A stretch of 64,000 nt of DNA from Desulfosudis oleivorans. Its GTDB lineage: Bacteria; Desulfobacterota; Desulfobacteria; Desulfobacterales; SURF-7. The stretch lies in assembly GCA_020723305.1 (NCBI GenBank), contig DYJC01000024.1, positions 1 through 64,000 of the forward strand. Reading direction: 5' to 3'. Position numbers and translations under genes: made by a program. Below the pieces are notes generated by a model. The model was not told where the DNA came from. It ran no database searches and saw only the letters and a list, made by a program, of their open reading frames with translations. Of the stretch, positions 26,018 to 35,819 are shown in pieces. Within the stretch, counting starts at the first letter, position 1; each line of letters starts with the position of its first letter.

Positions 26018-29000
26018 ATGTCCGATAAAGATGTAAAATTGGCCATACAGTCTGCTGTTAAATCGTTTGCCTCAGGGGATATAAACGATCAGTCCATTAC
26101 CCTGTTTCAAATCCTTGGCTATAATACCGCGCGCCAAAATCCATTTCCCAAAAAGACCTTTTCGTATTTTAAGGATTCATTTCTTGAAGGGAATTTGCGT
26201 TTTAATGAGGACAAAGCGCAGGTCAAGGAATGGAAATTCATTGATCTGTTATTTCAGTTGACACGGGAAGAACTGTCCGGCCAGAAAAGTCTGTTTGATA
26301 CAGGCAGGGTTAAGTGGGAAGGTCAAGACAAGGAAACGGTAATCGAAACCTATCTTTTCTTTGCACTTGAACTGGTTAAAGCGGAATACACCCGAACGGC
26401 CCTGGCTCAAATTACACGCGAGATCAACAAAGTGTTTCCCATGCCGGTGATGGTCATTTTTAAATACGGTGAACACCTGACGTTGTCTGTGATTAACCGC
26501 AGGCTGAACAAGAAAGATGAAAGAAAAGATGTCCTTGAAAAAGTGACGCTGATCAAGGATATTTCCATCGTAAATCCACACAGGGCGCATATTGAAATCC
26601 TGTTTGATCTGTCTTTTAAAGAACTTCAAAGAATCCATAAGGTCACTGGCTTTGTGGAACTCCATAATGCCTGGCAGAAAACGCTGGATACCAGAGAGCT
26701 GAACAAGCGGTTTTACCGGGAACTGTCCAACTGGTATTTCTGGGCTATGCGCGAAGTTATCTTTCCTGGTGCCGACCTGGAAGCTGACAAGACAGGTTTA
26801 TTCAAAAAGGAGGATAAGGTCAGAGAACATAACGCTAAAAATCTGATCCGTCTGCTGACGCGGATTCTCTTTGTATGGTTTATCAAAGAAAAAAATCTGG
26901 TGCCGGATGTGCTTTTTGATGAAACATATATCCGGGAGAATCTGATCAGCGATTTTGTACCTCGCAAAAGATCAGGGTTCAACCATAAAACGCAGGGGAG
27001 CAAGTATTATCGGGCTATTCTGCAAAATCTTTTTTTCGCCACGCTCAATCAAACCATTGGTAAGCGGGGGTTCCGTAAGGAAGGCCAGCAAATGAATGTG
27101 ACCAACCTGATGCGGTATGAAAGCTACTTCAAAAACCCAGAAGCATTCATCAATCTGGTGGAGGAGGTGGTGCCGTTCATGAATGGTGGGCTGTTTGAAT
27201 GCCTGGATAGCCCCGACCCTCTGCTGAAAGGGAAAAAAGGCGGAGATGTTATCAATTATGAAGATGGCTTTTCCGATCGGAAGGATAATTCACTTTGTGT
27301 TCCGGACTATATCTTTTTCGGTGTTGGAGAAAATGCGGATCTTTCCGAAGAACTCGGGAATAAAAAGCAGAAAGATGTAACGGTCAATGGACTGATTAAT
27401 ATCCTCAAAAGCTACAAGTTCACCATAACTGAAAATACACCCATTGAAGAAGATATTGCCCTTGACCCGGAACTCCTGGGCCGGGTTTTTGAAAACCTGC
27501 TTGCATCTTATAACCCGGAAACCAGAACCACAGCCCGCAAACAGACCGGCAGTTTTTATACACCCCGCGAGATCGTCAGCTATATGGTGGATGAATCCTT
27601 GAAAGCGCACTTTAAGCAAAAGCTGGAAACAGAAGCAGGCATGAGTCCGCTTGACGCAGAGACCGGCCTGGAATTGCTGCTGGGCTACAACGAAAAAGAA
27701 CATCTTTTTGATGAAAAGCAGACGGCTGTCCTCATCAGCGCCATTGATACCTGTAAAATCCTCGATCCAGCCTGCGGTTCCGGCGCGTTCCCCATGGGGA
27801 TACTCCACAAACTCGTTCATATTTTACATAAGCTTGATCCATACAACAGACTCTGGAAAGAGCGGCAGATCGAAAAGGTTGATGGCCTCATTAAAGAGGC
27901 TGGAAATATTAATGACTCAGCGATCCGGGATAAAATAATTTTTGATCTGGAAGCCAATAAACTGGACATCGAAGAATCCTTTGCCAATAATGAACTGGAT
28001 TACGGGCGAAAGCTCTACCTGATTGAAAACTGCATTTACGGTGTTGATATTCAGCCTATAGCCACCCAGATCAGCAAGCTCCGATTTTTTATCTCCCTGA
28101 TTGTTGACCAAAAGTCTGATAAATCAAAGGATAATAATTTTGGCATCCGGCCCTTGCCTAATCTTGAAACCAAGTTTGTCGCTGCCAATACCCTTATTGG
28201 AATTGAAAAACCAGCTCAGCAACTGCTTCTTTTTGAAAATCCAAAAGTAAAAGAACTTGAAGAAAAGCTAAAAGATGTACGTCATCGGTTATTCAGCGCC
28301 AAAACCCCAATAACAAAACGTAAACTCCGGGATGAAGACCAGAAATTGCGAGAGCAAATGGGGAATTTATTGATCCAACAAGGCTGGGGCAATGAGACGG
28401 CCCGCCAGCTTGCAGCCTGGGACCCCTATAATCAGAACGTTAACAGTCCATTCTTTGACCCGGAATGGATGTTCGGGGTTGCAGGCGGATTTGATTTGGT
28501 GATTGGGAATCCGCCATATATTAATATTTCTAACCTAAGACCTGATGAATACCGTTTAACTTTGCGTTCAAAATTTCGTTCAGCAAGGAATAAATCTGAT
28601 ACTTATGCATTTTTTTTAGAACAAGGATTTATCCTTCTTAAGAAGAATGGAACTTTAAGTTATATTATTCCACAAACTTGGAAAGCTACTGATAGTTTTT
28701 CTAAACTGCGTGAAATTATTTTTAAAGAAAAATCTTTGGTGAAAGTTATCGATTTAGATTTTAGCACCTTTGATAGTATCGTTAAACCCATGGTAGTTCT
28801 TATTTTAAATGAGTTTGGTAAAAGTAAAACAGTTGAGATTTTCGATCAATCTTTTTCTAAAATTTCTGAAATATTAATTGATGAAGTAATGGCTGATTCA
28901 ACGTTATCATTTAATACAAGTCTTAGCGATAATCAGAAAAGAATCAACAAGTTAATTGAAAACGGAAGTGTTAGGATAGAAACGATTATTCAATTTTCTA

Positions 29001-29770
29001 GAGGCATAAAAACAAGTGATGATAAAAGGTTTATTCACAACACCCAAAAAAATTCTGATTACAAGCAAGTTTATCGAGGGAAAAATATAAAATCTTATCA
29101 GCTGAATTGGGGCGGTGAATATATTTGGTATAGGCCTGATTTGATGAAAGAGAAAGTTGGTTCGGTTTCATACACAAAAGATTTATTTGAAGTACCTGAA
29201 AAACTGATTACGCAAAGAGTCAATAGTTCAATGCAGTTACTATGTGCCTATGACAATAAAAAAAATTATTTTATCGACACAACGCTTTTTTCGCGATATG
29301 AAACTTGGGATAACAAAACTTCATTAAAATATCTTTGCTCAATTCTCAATTCAACATTGATTAACTACTGGTATTGCAATAAATATCTAATGCCTACAAT
29401 CGGTATCTACGAATTACATTCCATTCCAATAAAAATTTCAATGCAGCAAGACAAATATTCAATAATTGCAGATTATATAATTGGGTTAAAGGAAAAACAG
29501 ATTAACAGCTCATTTTTTGAAGACCTTATCGACGCCATGGTTTATGAGCTCTACTTCCCCGAAGAAATCAAATTCGCTGGCTGTGAGGTTCTCAAATACA
29601 TCACCAACCTGCCCGAATTGAAAGACGGCTGGTATGGTGACGAAAAAAAACTTGCGGTTATAGAGAAAGTTTATACGGAACTGTCAGACCCAAATCATCC
29701 TGTCGCTATTGCCATGGAAAAACAGAAAGCCGTACCGGAAGTCCGGATCATCGAGGGCCTGGACAAATGA
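26018..29770 (+). CDS. Eco57I/PglX-like adenine-specific DNA methyltransferase
   Basis: The protein is 1250 residues, the size of type IIG or PglX-type enzymes. Motif I is ILDPACGSGAFPMGIL (about residue 582) and motif IV is VIGNPPYINI (about 829), giving an N6-adenine (NPPY) methyltransferase. The N-terminal 560 residues are helical with no nuclease motif I can recognise. The C-terminal part is a TaqI-like target-recognition region. Bases about 28530-29500 are markedly more AT-rich than the rest, suggesting exchange of the recognition domain. It follows the KilA-N gene by 4 bases. It would protect self DNA while the helicase/PLD protein acts on unmodified DNA. Confidence 0.85.
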   Translation: MSDKDVKLAIQSAVKSFASGDINDQSITLFQILGYNTARQNPFPKKTFSYFKDSFLEGNLRFNEDKAQVKEWKFIDLLFQLTREELSGQKSLFDTGRVKWEGQDKETVIETYLFFALELVKAEYTRTALAQITREINKVFPMPVMVIFKYGEHLTLSVINRRLNKKDERKDVLEKVTLIKDISIVNPHRAHIEILFDLSFKELQRIHKVTGFVELHNAWQKTLDTRELNKRFYRELSNWYFWAMREVIFPGADLEADKTGLFKKEDKVREHNAKNLIRLLTRILFVWFIKEKNLVPDVLFDETYIRENLISDFVPRKRSGFNHKTQGSKYYRAILQNLFFATLNQTIGKRGFRKEGQQMNVTNLMRYESYFKNPEAFINLVEEVVPFMNGGLFECLDSPDPLLKGKKGGDVINYEDGFSDRKDNSLCVPDYIFFGVGENADLSEELGNKKQKDVTVNGLINILKSYKFTITENTPIEEDIALDPELLGRVFENLLASYNPETRTTARKQTGSFYTPREIVSYMVDESLKAHFKQKLETEAGMSPLDAETGLELLLGYNEKEHLFDEKQTAVLISAIDTCKILDPACGSGAFPMGILHKLVHILHKLDPYNRLWKERQIEKVDGLIKEAGNINDSAIRDKIIFDLEANKLDIEESFANNELDYGRKLYLIENCIYGVDIQPIATQISKLRFFISLIVDQKSDKSKDNNFGIRPLPNLETKFVAANTLIGIEKPAQQLLLFENPKVKELEEKLKDVRHRLFSAKTPITKRKLRDEDQKLREQMGNLLIQQGWGNETARQLAAWDPYNQNVNSPFFDPEWMFGVAGGFDLVIGNPPYINISNLRPDEYRLTLRSKFRSARNKSDTYAFFLEQGFILLKKNGTLSYIIPQTWKATDSFSKLREIIFKEKSLVKVIDLDFSTFDSIVKPMVVLILNEFGKSKTVEIFDQSFSKISEILIDEVMADSTLSFNTSLSDNQKRINKLIENGSVRIETIIQFSRGIKTSDDKRFIHNTQKNSDYKQVYRGKNIKSYQLNWGGEYIWYRPDLMKEKVGSVSYTKDLFEVPEKLITQRVNSSMQLLCAYDNKKNYFIDTTLFSRYETWDNKTSLKYLCSILNSTLINYWYCNKYLMPTIGIYELHSIPIKISMQQDKYSIIADYIIGLKEKQINSSFFEDLIDAMVYELYFPEEIKFAGCEVLKYITNLPELKDGWYGDEKKLAVIEKVYTELSDPNHPVAIAMEKQKAVPEVRIIEGLDK

Positions 29771-29857
29771 TTGGGAGTACCATCCGGAATTCTCCAATTG
29801 ATCGATCTTGATATCTGGAAAACCGGGGCAGAAAAATTTCCGCTTCTTGGGGTGTGC

Positions 29858-30103
29858 CTAATATTCGGTCGACTTTTTGGCTTTATCGGTTATCTTGTTG
29901 ATGGCATCTTCCGCAGTTTCCACTGCCTTTTCCGCTTTTTCAATGGCTTCCTGTTTGGTTGCGCCGTCAACCGTTTCGGTCTTCATATCTTTCACTGGCA
30001 GAATACCCACAATCAGCATGGCGATCAGGACGATAATAATGAGAGCTCCGCGTATTTTTCCTCCTGTAAGATTCAGCAATCCAATTTTGACACCGGCGTT
30101 CAC
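29858..30103 (-). CDS. Small membrane protein with coiled-coil tail
   Basis: The 81-residue reading frame starts at a GTG 13 bases after the hdrA stop, has one strong membrane segment (GALIIIVLIAMLIVGILP, about 18-37) and ends in a charged helical region (KQEAIEKAEKAVETAEDAINKITDKAKK) predicted to coil. I do not recognise the family. An AGGAGG is present only inside the frame at about 30060, without a good nearby start, so the true start is unsure. It may be the last gene of the hmc-hdr operon. Confidence 0.5.
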   Translation of the reverse strand: MNAGVKIGLLNLTGGKIRGALIIIVLIAMLIVGILPVKDMKTETVDGATKQEAIEKAEKAVETAEDAINKITDKAKKSTEY

Positions 30104-30116
30104 CAGACTTACCGCA

Positions 30117-31063
30117 TCATCCAGCCGCAGTCATTGCAAATATCTGCGCGAGTATCTGATCGTTGTCAAACCCCTTCAGCCGGATAGCCCCGGAACGGCA
30201 GGATGCCACACATGATCCGCAGCCCTTGCAAAGAACCGGATTGATTTTGGCTTTGCCGGGGAAGACCTCAGCTTTTTTATCAATCATAGCAGGGGCTGAA
30301 TACGGGCAGATGGAGGCACAAACCCCGCAGCCGCTGCATGTTCTGGGAGCGACTTCTGCAATGTTACCGCTGGTCTGAATTGATTTTCGGGCAAGCAGGG
30401 TTACTGCACGGGTTGCTGCCGCTATTGCCTGGGCAATGGACTCATCAATCGGCTTGGGCGCATGAGCCAGACCGCAGATAAACACTCCGTCCGTTGCACA
30501 ATCCACAGGCCTGAGTTTGGCGTGGGCTTCCATGAAAAAGCCGTCGTTGTTTAAGGTGACTTTGTATTGTTGCGCCAGCGGATTTTCTTTTGGCGGTGTG
30601 ATGGCCGATGCCAGTACCAGCAAATCCGGAGTAATTTCGAGTTTGCGCCGAAGGACCGTGTCCTTGAAACTGACCTTCAGATCTTGTTCATCCAGAAAAA
30701 CATCCAGCCCTTGATCCGCATGATACCGGATAAAGATAACACCTTTTTCTCTGGCTTCCCGGTAGAGGTCTTCACGCAATCCATAAGCACGCATATCCCG
30801 GTAAAGAATATATACATCCATTTCCGGGTTCAGCTTTCGAAGCTGCAAGGCGTTTTTGATGGAATGGGTGCAGCAGACCTTGGAGCAATAGGGCCGCTCG
30901 GGAATCCTGGACCCGACACACTGAATAAAAAGAGCAGATTTTTTCTGCGATATGGCCGGGTCATTTTCAATCAGTTTCTGATCCAGCTCAAGACCGGTCA
31001 GCACCCGTTCATCCCGGCCGTAAAGATACTGATCCGGCTTTAATTCTGTTGCGCCGGAGGCAA
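30117..31063. repeat. Right copy of the direct repeat (3' third of intact hdrA)
   Basis: This corresponds to 20935-21717 in the same orientation. It contains the 168 bases (30856-31023) missing from the left copy. Confidence 0.75.
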
Positions 31064-33161
31064 TAATCGCAACTCCATATTCAAGTTCCGCTGTTTTATC
31101 CGGCATCTGAATGGTAGTCTTGTAGTTTCCGACAAAACCATCTGTTTTTATGATTTCAGAGTTTGTAAAAATTTCAATATTTTTATCTGCCTGAATCTCG
31201 GCGATCATGCGGCTAACATTCTCTGAAACATTCTCTCCCTGCCATGTCTCATGAATCTGCAGGGCCTGACCGCCGAGGCGGCCGCTTTTTTCTATCAGAT
31301 ACGTGTGGTATCCTTGATTGGAAAGGGTTTTCGCGGCTGTTATTCCGGCGATGCCGCCGCCGATGACCAGAGCAGACTGATTGATCAGAAGGTTAGCCTC
31401 TGTCAAAGGTTCCATGAGGGAAGCCTTTGCAACCGCCATCCGGACCAGATCTTTTGTCTTTTCGGTTGCCATCTCGGGATTGTTTTTATTGACCCAGGAA
31501 CACTGATTCCGGATATTGGCCATCTCAAAGACATACTTGTTCAAGCCGGCGTTTATGAGGGTCTCCTGGAAAAGCGGTTCATGGGTTTTGGGCGTACAGG
31601 CAGCCACTACTACCCGGTTCAACTGTTTTTCCCGGATAATCTTGGCCATATTATCCTGGGTGTCCTGCGAACAACTGAACATGTTTTTTTCAGTATATGC
31701 GACATTTTGCAAGCTCTTTGCATATTCAACCACCACCGGAACATCAACCACTCCGGCGATATTGGTGCCGCAACAGCAGACAAAAACACCGACCCTGGGT
31801 GGATCGCCGCGGGTATCCATTTCTTTGGGTATTTCTTTCTGTTTGGTCAGCGACCAGCGGGCCTCGGCAAGACAGCTTCCGGCGATTCCGGCTGATGCGC
31901 TTGCTTCAATGACAGAGGAGGGGATATCTTTCGGAGCTTCAAATGCGCCGCAAACAAAAATACCCGGCCGGGATGTTTGGACCGGTTCAAAGCTGTTGGT
32001 TTTGACAAAACCATAAGTATCCAGGCTAATACCCATGGCGTTTGCCAGATCAACTGCTGATTTATTCGACCCCAGACCGACAGAGAGCACCACGATATCA
32101 AATTTTTCTTCAACCCGTTTGCCGGATTCGTCAAAGTACCGGATCAGTTGATCGCCGCTGTCCGTCGGTAGGATATGTGTAATTTTGGATTTGACAAACC
32201 GGACACCGTATTCATCCTTGGCCCGGTTGTAATATCTTTCAAAGTCTTTTCCATGGGTGCGGATATCCATATAAAAAATGGCCGTATCCAGAGGCTCCTT
32301 GCTGTGTTCTTTGGACAGCATGGCTTCTTTGATGGCATAGGTGCAGCAGACCGAAGAACAATACCCCCTGGCTCCGATATGTACATCCCTGGATCCGATA
32401 CACTGAAGCCATGCGATTTTTTTGGGTTCTTTTTTGTCTGACGGCCGGACCAGGTGTCCGCCATACGGACCGGAAGATGAAAGTATCCGTTCAAATTCCA
32501 GGCTGGTGACGATGTTTTCAGAATTCCCGTAACCATAAACATCATGAGGCTTCGGATCATAGGGTTCACAGCCATTGGCCAGGATAACGGCCCCTACAGT
32601 AAGGGTTATCTCATTAATTTTATCATTGAAATTGATGGCGCCGGTAGGGCACAGCTTTTCACAGGCCCTGCATTTCCCTTTGGTCAGGTAAATGCAATAA
32701 TCGGCATCAATGGTATATTTCAGAGGGACTGCCTGAGCATACTTGACATAAATGGCCTTTCGGTCACTCAAGGCACCATCGTATTCATTGGCCACTTTTT
32801 TGGGGCATTTATCCGCACACAGTCCGCAGGCAATACACTTTTGAGTATCCACATAACGGGGATACTGCTTCAAGGATACCTCAAAGTTGCCATGTTCACC
32901 GGAAATGTTTTGAACTTCCGATAACGTCAGTAACTCTATATTGATGTGCCGGCCGACCTCGACCAGTTTGGGTGAGATGACTCACATGGCACAATCATTG
33001 GTAGGGAAGGTTTTGTCAAGTTGGGACATTACCCCGCCGATGGAAGACGATCTCTCAACAAGATAGACATAATAACCGGAGTCAGCCGCATCCAGAGCCG
33101 CCTGCATTCCGGCAATTCCACCGCCAACCACCATCACAGCGCCAATTTCTTTCTGAGACAT
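30117..33161 (-). CDS. hdrA: Selenocysteine-containing heterodisulfide reductase subunit A
   Basis: Read from the ATG at 33159-33161 (GGAGA upstream), the frame has one in-frame UGA at 32982-32984, codon 60, and then runs to 30117, giving 1014 residues. Before the [23 protein letters not shown] (FAD) and [10 protein letters not shown]; after it: [20 protein letters not shown]. Known HdrAs have NDCxMC here, so UGA replaces a conserved Cys. Ferredoxin motifs follow at about 109 ([12 protein letters not shown]) and 152, a second FAD half at about 594 ([19 protein letters not shown]), and C-terminal clusters [12 protein letters not shown] and [11 protein letters not shown]. HdrA is the flavin-bifurcating core of Hdr complexes. 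It follows hdrB by 9 bases. Confidence 0.88.
32949..32966 (-). promoter_or_regulatory. SECIS-like hairpin for selenocysteine insertion
   Basis: On the coding strand, 15 bases after the UGA, CUGGUCG pairs with CGGCCGG (7 base pairs including two G-U) around a 4-base loop AGGU. The loop begins 22 bases after the UGA. Bacterial SECIS elements are short hairpins with a G/U-bearing loop at about this distance, recognised by SelB. Confidence 0.7.
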
Positions 33162-33170
33162 TTTTTTCTC

Positions 33171-34043
33171 CTACTCCAAAAATGATTCTAATCTGCTGAT
33201 ATCGAGCACATGTCTGCTTAACCCCAAGGAATTGCCATCGATGCCCATGGCAAGCCCGAGAAGCTGGGGAAATACGATGCTTGGCAGACTTTGGTTCAAT
33301 TTCTGAGCAGACACCATCATTTGCTGAACTGTGTCAAATTGCATCTGGCAATATGGACAGGCAACACACAGATAGTCTGCGCCGGCCTGTTTGCCGTCGA
33401 TAATTTTTCTTTCAGTTACACCCATGGAAAGACTGTCATGGACACCCAGAAGCGGAGCGCCGCAGCATTCAAGCTTTAATGGCCAGTCGATGCTTTGAGC
33501 GCCTGTGGCGGAAACCAGTTCATCAAATAGAACAGGTGCAACCGGGTTATCAAACCCGGTGATGTCACTGGGCCGCAGGGCATGACATCCATAGTGGGTT
33601 GCAATTTTAATTCCTTTGAATGACCGCGTGGTTTTCTCTTTGAGAGCATGGATACCGATGTCATGATAAAGAACGGAGAGAAAATGCTTCACTTCGGAGG
33701 TTCCTTTATATTGTAATCCTTCTCCGGCCAGCATCCCGTTCACTTCTTTCTGAATGGAAGGGTTCTGTTTCAACAGATGGGCAGCTTTTTTCAGGCTGCC
33801 GAAGCAGCACTTGCAAAGTACCATCATATCCAGACCCTGTTTTTCCGCAAGAGCAAGATTCCTTGCGGCCATCAAGATAAAAGTCTTGTTATCGGTATTC
33901 CGGATCGGATTGCCGCAGCATTTGAATTCACTGTTTTCCACAACCTCAATGCCGAGTTTGTCCAGCACGGCCCTGGCAGAGAGTTCATACTGCTGAACCC
34001 TGACCGGAATGTTACAACCCAGAAATAATGCAAATTTCATCAT
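33171..34043 (-). CDS. hdrB: HdrB-like subunit with two CCG domains
   Basis: The protein is about 290 residues. It begins KFALFLGCNIPVRVQQYE and contains two cysteine-rich CCG domains: CCGNPIRNTD with CKCCFGSLKKA, and CCGAPLLGVHDSLS with CVACPYCQMQFD. In methanogen HdrB these bind non-cubane [4Fe-4S] clusters that reduce disulfides. I chose the ATG at 34041-34043 (CAGGGATACC upstream); the ATG at 34070 is possible. It lies between the HdrC-containing fusion and hdrA. In a sulfate reducer the acceptor could be a disulfide such as DsrC trisulfide or an unknown thiol. Confidence 0.85.
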   Translation of the reverse strand: MMKFALFLGCNIPVRVQQYELSARAVLDKLGIEVVENSEFKCCGNPIRNTDNKTFILMAARNLALAEKQGLDMMVLCKCCFGSLKKAAHLLKQNPSIQKEVNGMLAGEGLQYKGTSEVKHFLSVLYHDIGIHALKEKTTRSFKGIKIATHYGCHALRPSDITGFDNPVAPVLFDELVSATGAQSIDWPLKLECCGAPLLGVHDSLSMGVTERKIIDGKQAGADYLCVACPYCQMQFDTVQQMMVSAQKLNQSLPSIVFPQLLGLAMGIDGNSLGLSRHVLDISRLESFLE

Positions 34044-34079
34044 GGTATCCCTGTTTAACAGCGCGCTCATCAGATGGTT

Positions 34080-35561
34080 CTATTCTGAAGAACGGCTTGC
34101 CTCCTTTGCGGCAAGGTTTTTAAGCTCATAAAATATATCGGTCACTTTCACTCCCTGGGGGCAGTGCTCCTGACATTGGTAGCAGGTCAGACAATACCAC
34201 AGCATTCTGGAACCCATTGCCAGGTCTTTGACACCGAATCCCATGGAACGTATGATCTGATGGGGCAGCAGATCGAGGTACTCCTGTGGATTTTCGTAAT
34301 TGCCGACCACAGGGCATACGGTTGAACAGTTTTCACATGTAAAGCAATAGGAATAGGTTCCGGTGCGTGTAGAAAGATCGGCTGACTCCTTGAATTCCCT
34401 GTTTGCCGGTGTCAATGAAATGATCTCTTCGGTTTTATTTACCAGTTCAAAAGGATCGGTCAGGTCTTTTTCCGCTTTATGTAATGGATTGTCATACTGC
34501 GCCGGGTCCAGTTCCTGCTGCTTGAGTCCCCTGTAGAAAGAAAAAGGAGTCAGCATCAGAGAAACGGAATGCCCGCGTTGAATCATCTCTTCCCTGACAT
34601 TGAACCAGAGGTCCCTTAGATTGATCCCTGCCGGACAGTTGATTGTACAGCGGTCACAGTTGGTGCAAAGGTATATTCCCTGCTGAATCGCCGCCAGACC
34701 CTGTGCATTGATATTTTTTCGGGTAATATAATCCTTCAGAAATGTCATTCTTTCCGACGGCAGGATATTTTCATTCCCGATACTGTCAAAGGCAACCGCG
34801 ACAGAGCAGTGGAAACTGCACGTGCCGCAATGGGTGCAGGAATCCAGTTCCATAACCTGCCGGGTCATGATATTGGCCGGATCGGAGTTTTTGTCCATAA
34901 CCGAATTGGCCAGCAGGCTTGCCGGTGTAGTAAACAGGTGGAACATTTTGCTGAAGGGCAGATAGGCAAGCCCCAGGAAACAGGTCAGGATATGAATATA
35001 CCATATTTTCTGATAGTGGTTGTAAGATGTGAGTTTGGTAGACTCCAGTGCAATGCCGGAGAGCATGATGATCGCCAGCAAAATGATGACATATTGATCC
35101 ATGGCATTGGTTTTCAGTCGCGGCACTTTTAAAATAAAACGGCGGTAGACAGCGATGGCGATACCTGAAATCACCAGGCATCCGGAAAAAAGAAGGAATG
35201 GATTGAGCTTCAGATAATACCTGTCGAAAAGTGAAGTCGGTATGACTCTGTCAAGGGCATGCGTGAAAAAAAGGAACATGAAACCGGCATAAATCAGCAT
35301 ATGCATGAGCCACCGGAGCTTGTCATTTTTCAATACCCGTATCTGAAAAAGCACGTCCATGATAAAAACCCGGATCAGCGTCCCAAGCTTTTGACTGAAT
35401 ATGACCGCAATCAGCCCTTTCAGTGCAGCCGGGATTCTTGCCGATATCGTCTTGTTCTTCGCATGGATACCGATACTGAAACGGAACCAGCCTGAAATTT
35501 TATATATCAGACCGATTCCAAAGACTGTCAGGGCTGCATACAGCACGATATTGTAAAACAT
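34080..35561 (-). CDS. HmcE/HmcF/HdrC-type fusion: cytochrome b with four Fe-S clusters
   Basis: The protein is 493 residues. The N-terminal 230 form a NarI/DsrM-like membrane domain of about six helices with likely haem-b histidines in LRWLMHMLIYAGFMFLFFTH and WYIHILTCF. The cytoplasmic part carries CTHCGTCSFHC and CTNCDRCTINCP (HmcF-like), then CFTCENCSTVCP and CLTCYQCQEHCP (HdrC-like). Known Hmc operons have separate hmcE and hmcF; here the membrane haem subunit is joined directly to an HdrC-like domain that should dock on HdrB. This gives a physical path from membrane quinone to the cytoplasmic Hdr complex. It ends 36 bases before the preferred hdrB start. Confidence 0.85.
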   Translation of the reverse strand: MFYNIVLYAALTVFGIGLIYKISGWFRFSIGIHAKNKTISARIPAALKGLIAVIFSQKLGTLIRVFIMDVLFQIRVLKNDKLRWLMHMLIYAGFMFLFFTHALDRVIPTSLFDRYYLKLNPFLLFSGCLVISGIAIAVYRRFILKVPRLKTNAMDQYVIILLAIIMLSGIALESTKLTSYNHYQKIWYIHILTCFLGLAYLPFSKMFHLFTTPASLLANSVMDKNSDPANIMTRQVMELDSCTHCGTCSFHCSVAVAFDSIGNENILPSERMTFLKDYITRKNINAQGLAAIQQGIYLCTNCDRCTINCPAGINLRDLWFNVREEMIQRGHSVSLMLTPFSFYRGLKQQELDPAQYDNPLHKAEKDLTDPFELVNKTEEIISLTPANREFKESADLSTRTGTYSYCFTCENCSTVCPVVGNYENPQEYLDLLPHQIIRSMGFGVKDLAMGSRMLWYCLTCYQCQEHCPQGVKVTDIFYELKNLAAKEASRSSE

Positions 35562-35644
35562 TTGTCAGATTTCCTTTTACATTCATTTCCCGATAGCAAT
35601 CTGCCGGGAAAATTAAAAAACGGGTCTTAAGCAATACACCTCAA

Positions 35645-35788
35645 TTATAACAGCTTATTTTCATCATCCTTTCCGGATAGAAATCTCCAGAACAATGCAA
35701 TACCAATCAGAGCGGCGATCATCAGAAGATAGAGAACTCCCTTGGTATATGTAAGATAGTCCTGATAGGTATAAAAAATGGTTTCCAT
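35645..35788 (-). CDS. hmcD: HmcD-like 47-residue membrane peptide
   Basis: The short frame reads METIFYTYQDYLTYTKGVLY, a membrane helix LLMIAALIGIALFWRF, and a charged tail ending DDENKLL. The ATG at 35786-35788 has AAGGAGG 9 bases upstream. Hmc and Tmc-type operons carry a very small one-helix subunit at this position, between the NrfD-like subunit and the cytochrome b subunit. Position and topology support the assignment; homology is too short to prove by eye. Confidence 0.75.
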   Translation of the reverse strand: METIFYTYQDYLTYTKGVLYLLMIAALIGIALFWRFLSGKDDENKLL

Positions 35789-35819
35789 TACAAACGCGCC
35801 TCCTTACCAAGATGGTCTT

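Noticed and set aside
30117-32873. Shorter HdrA starting at 32873
   Set aside because: That start lies inside a continuous HdrA sequence; the FAD domain and a good ribosome-binding site lie upstream of the UGA, so the longer selenoprotein reading is preferred.
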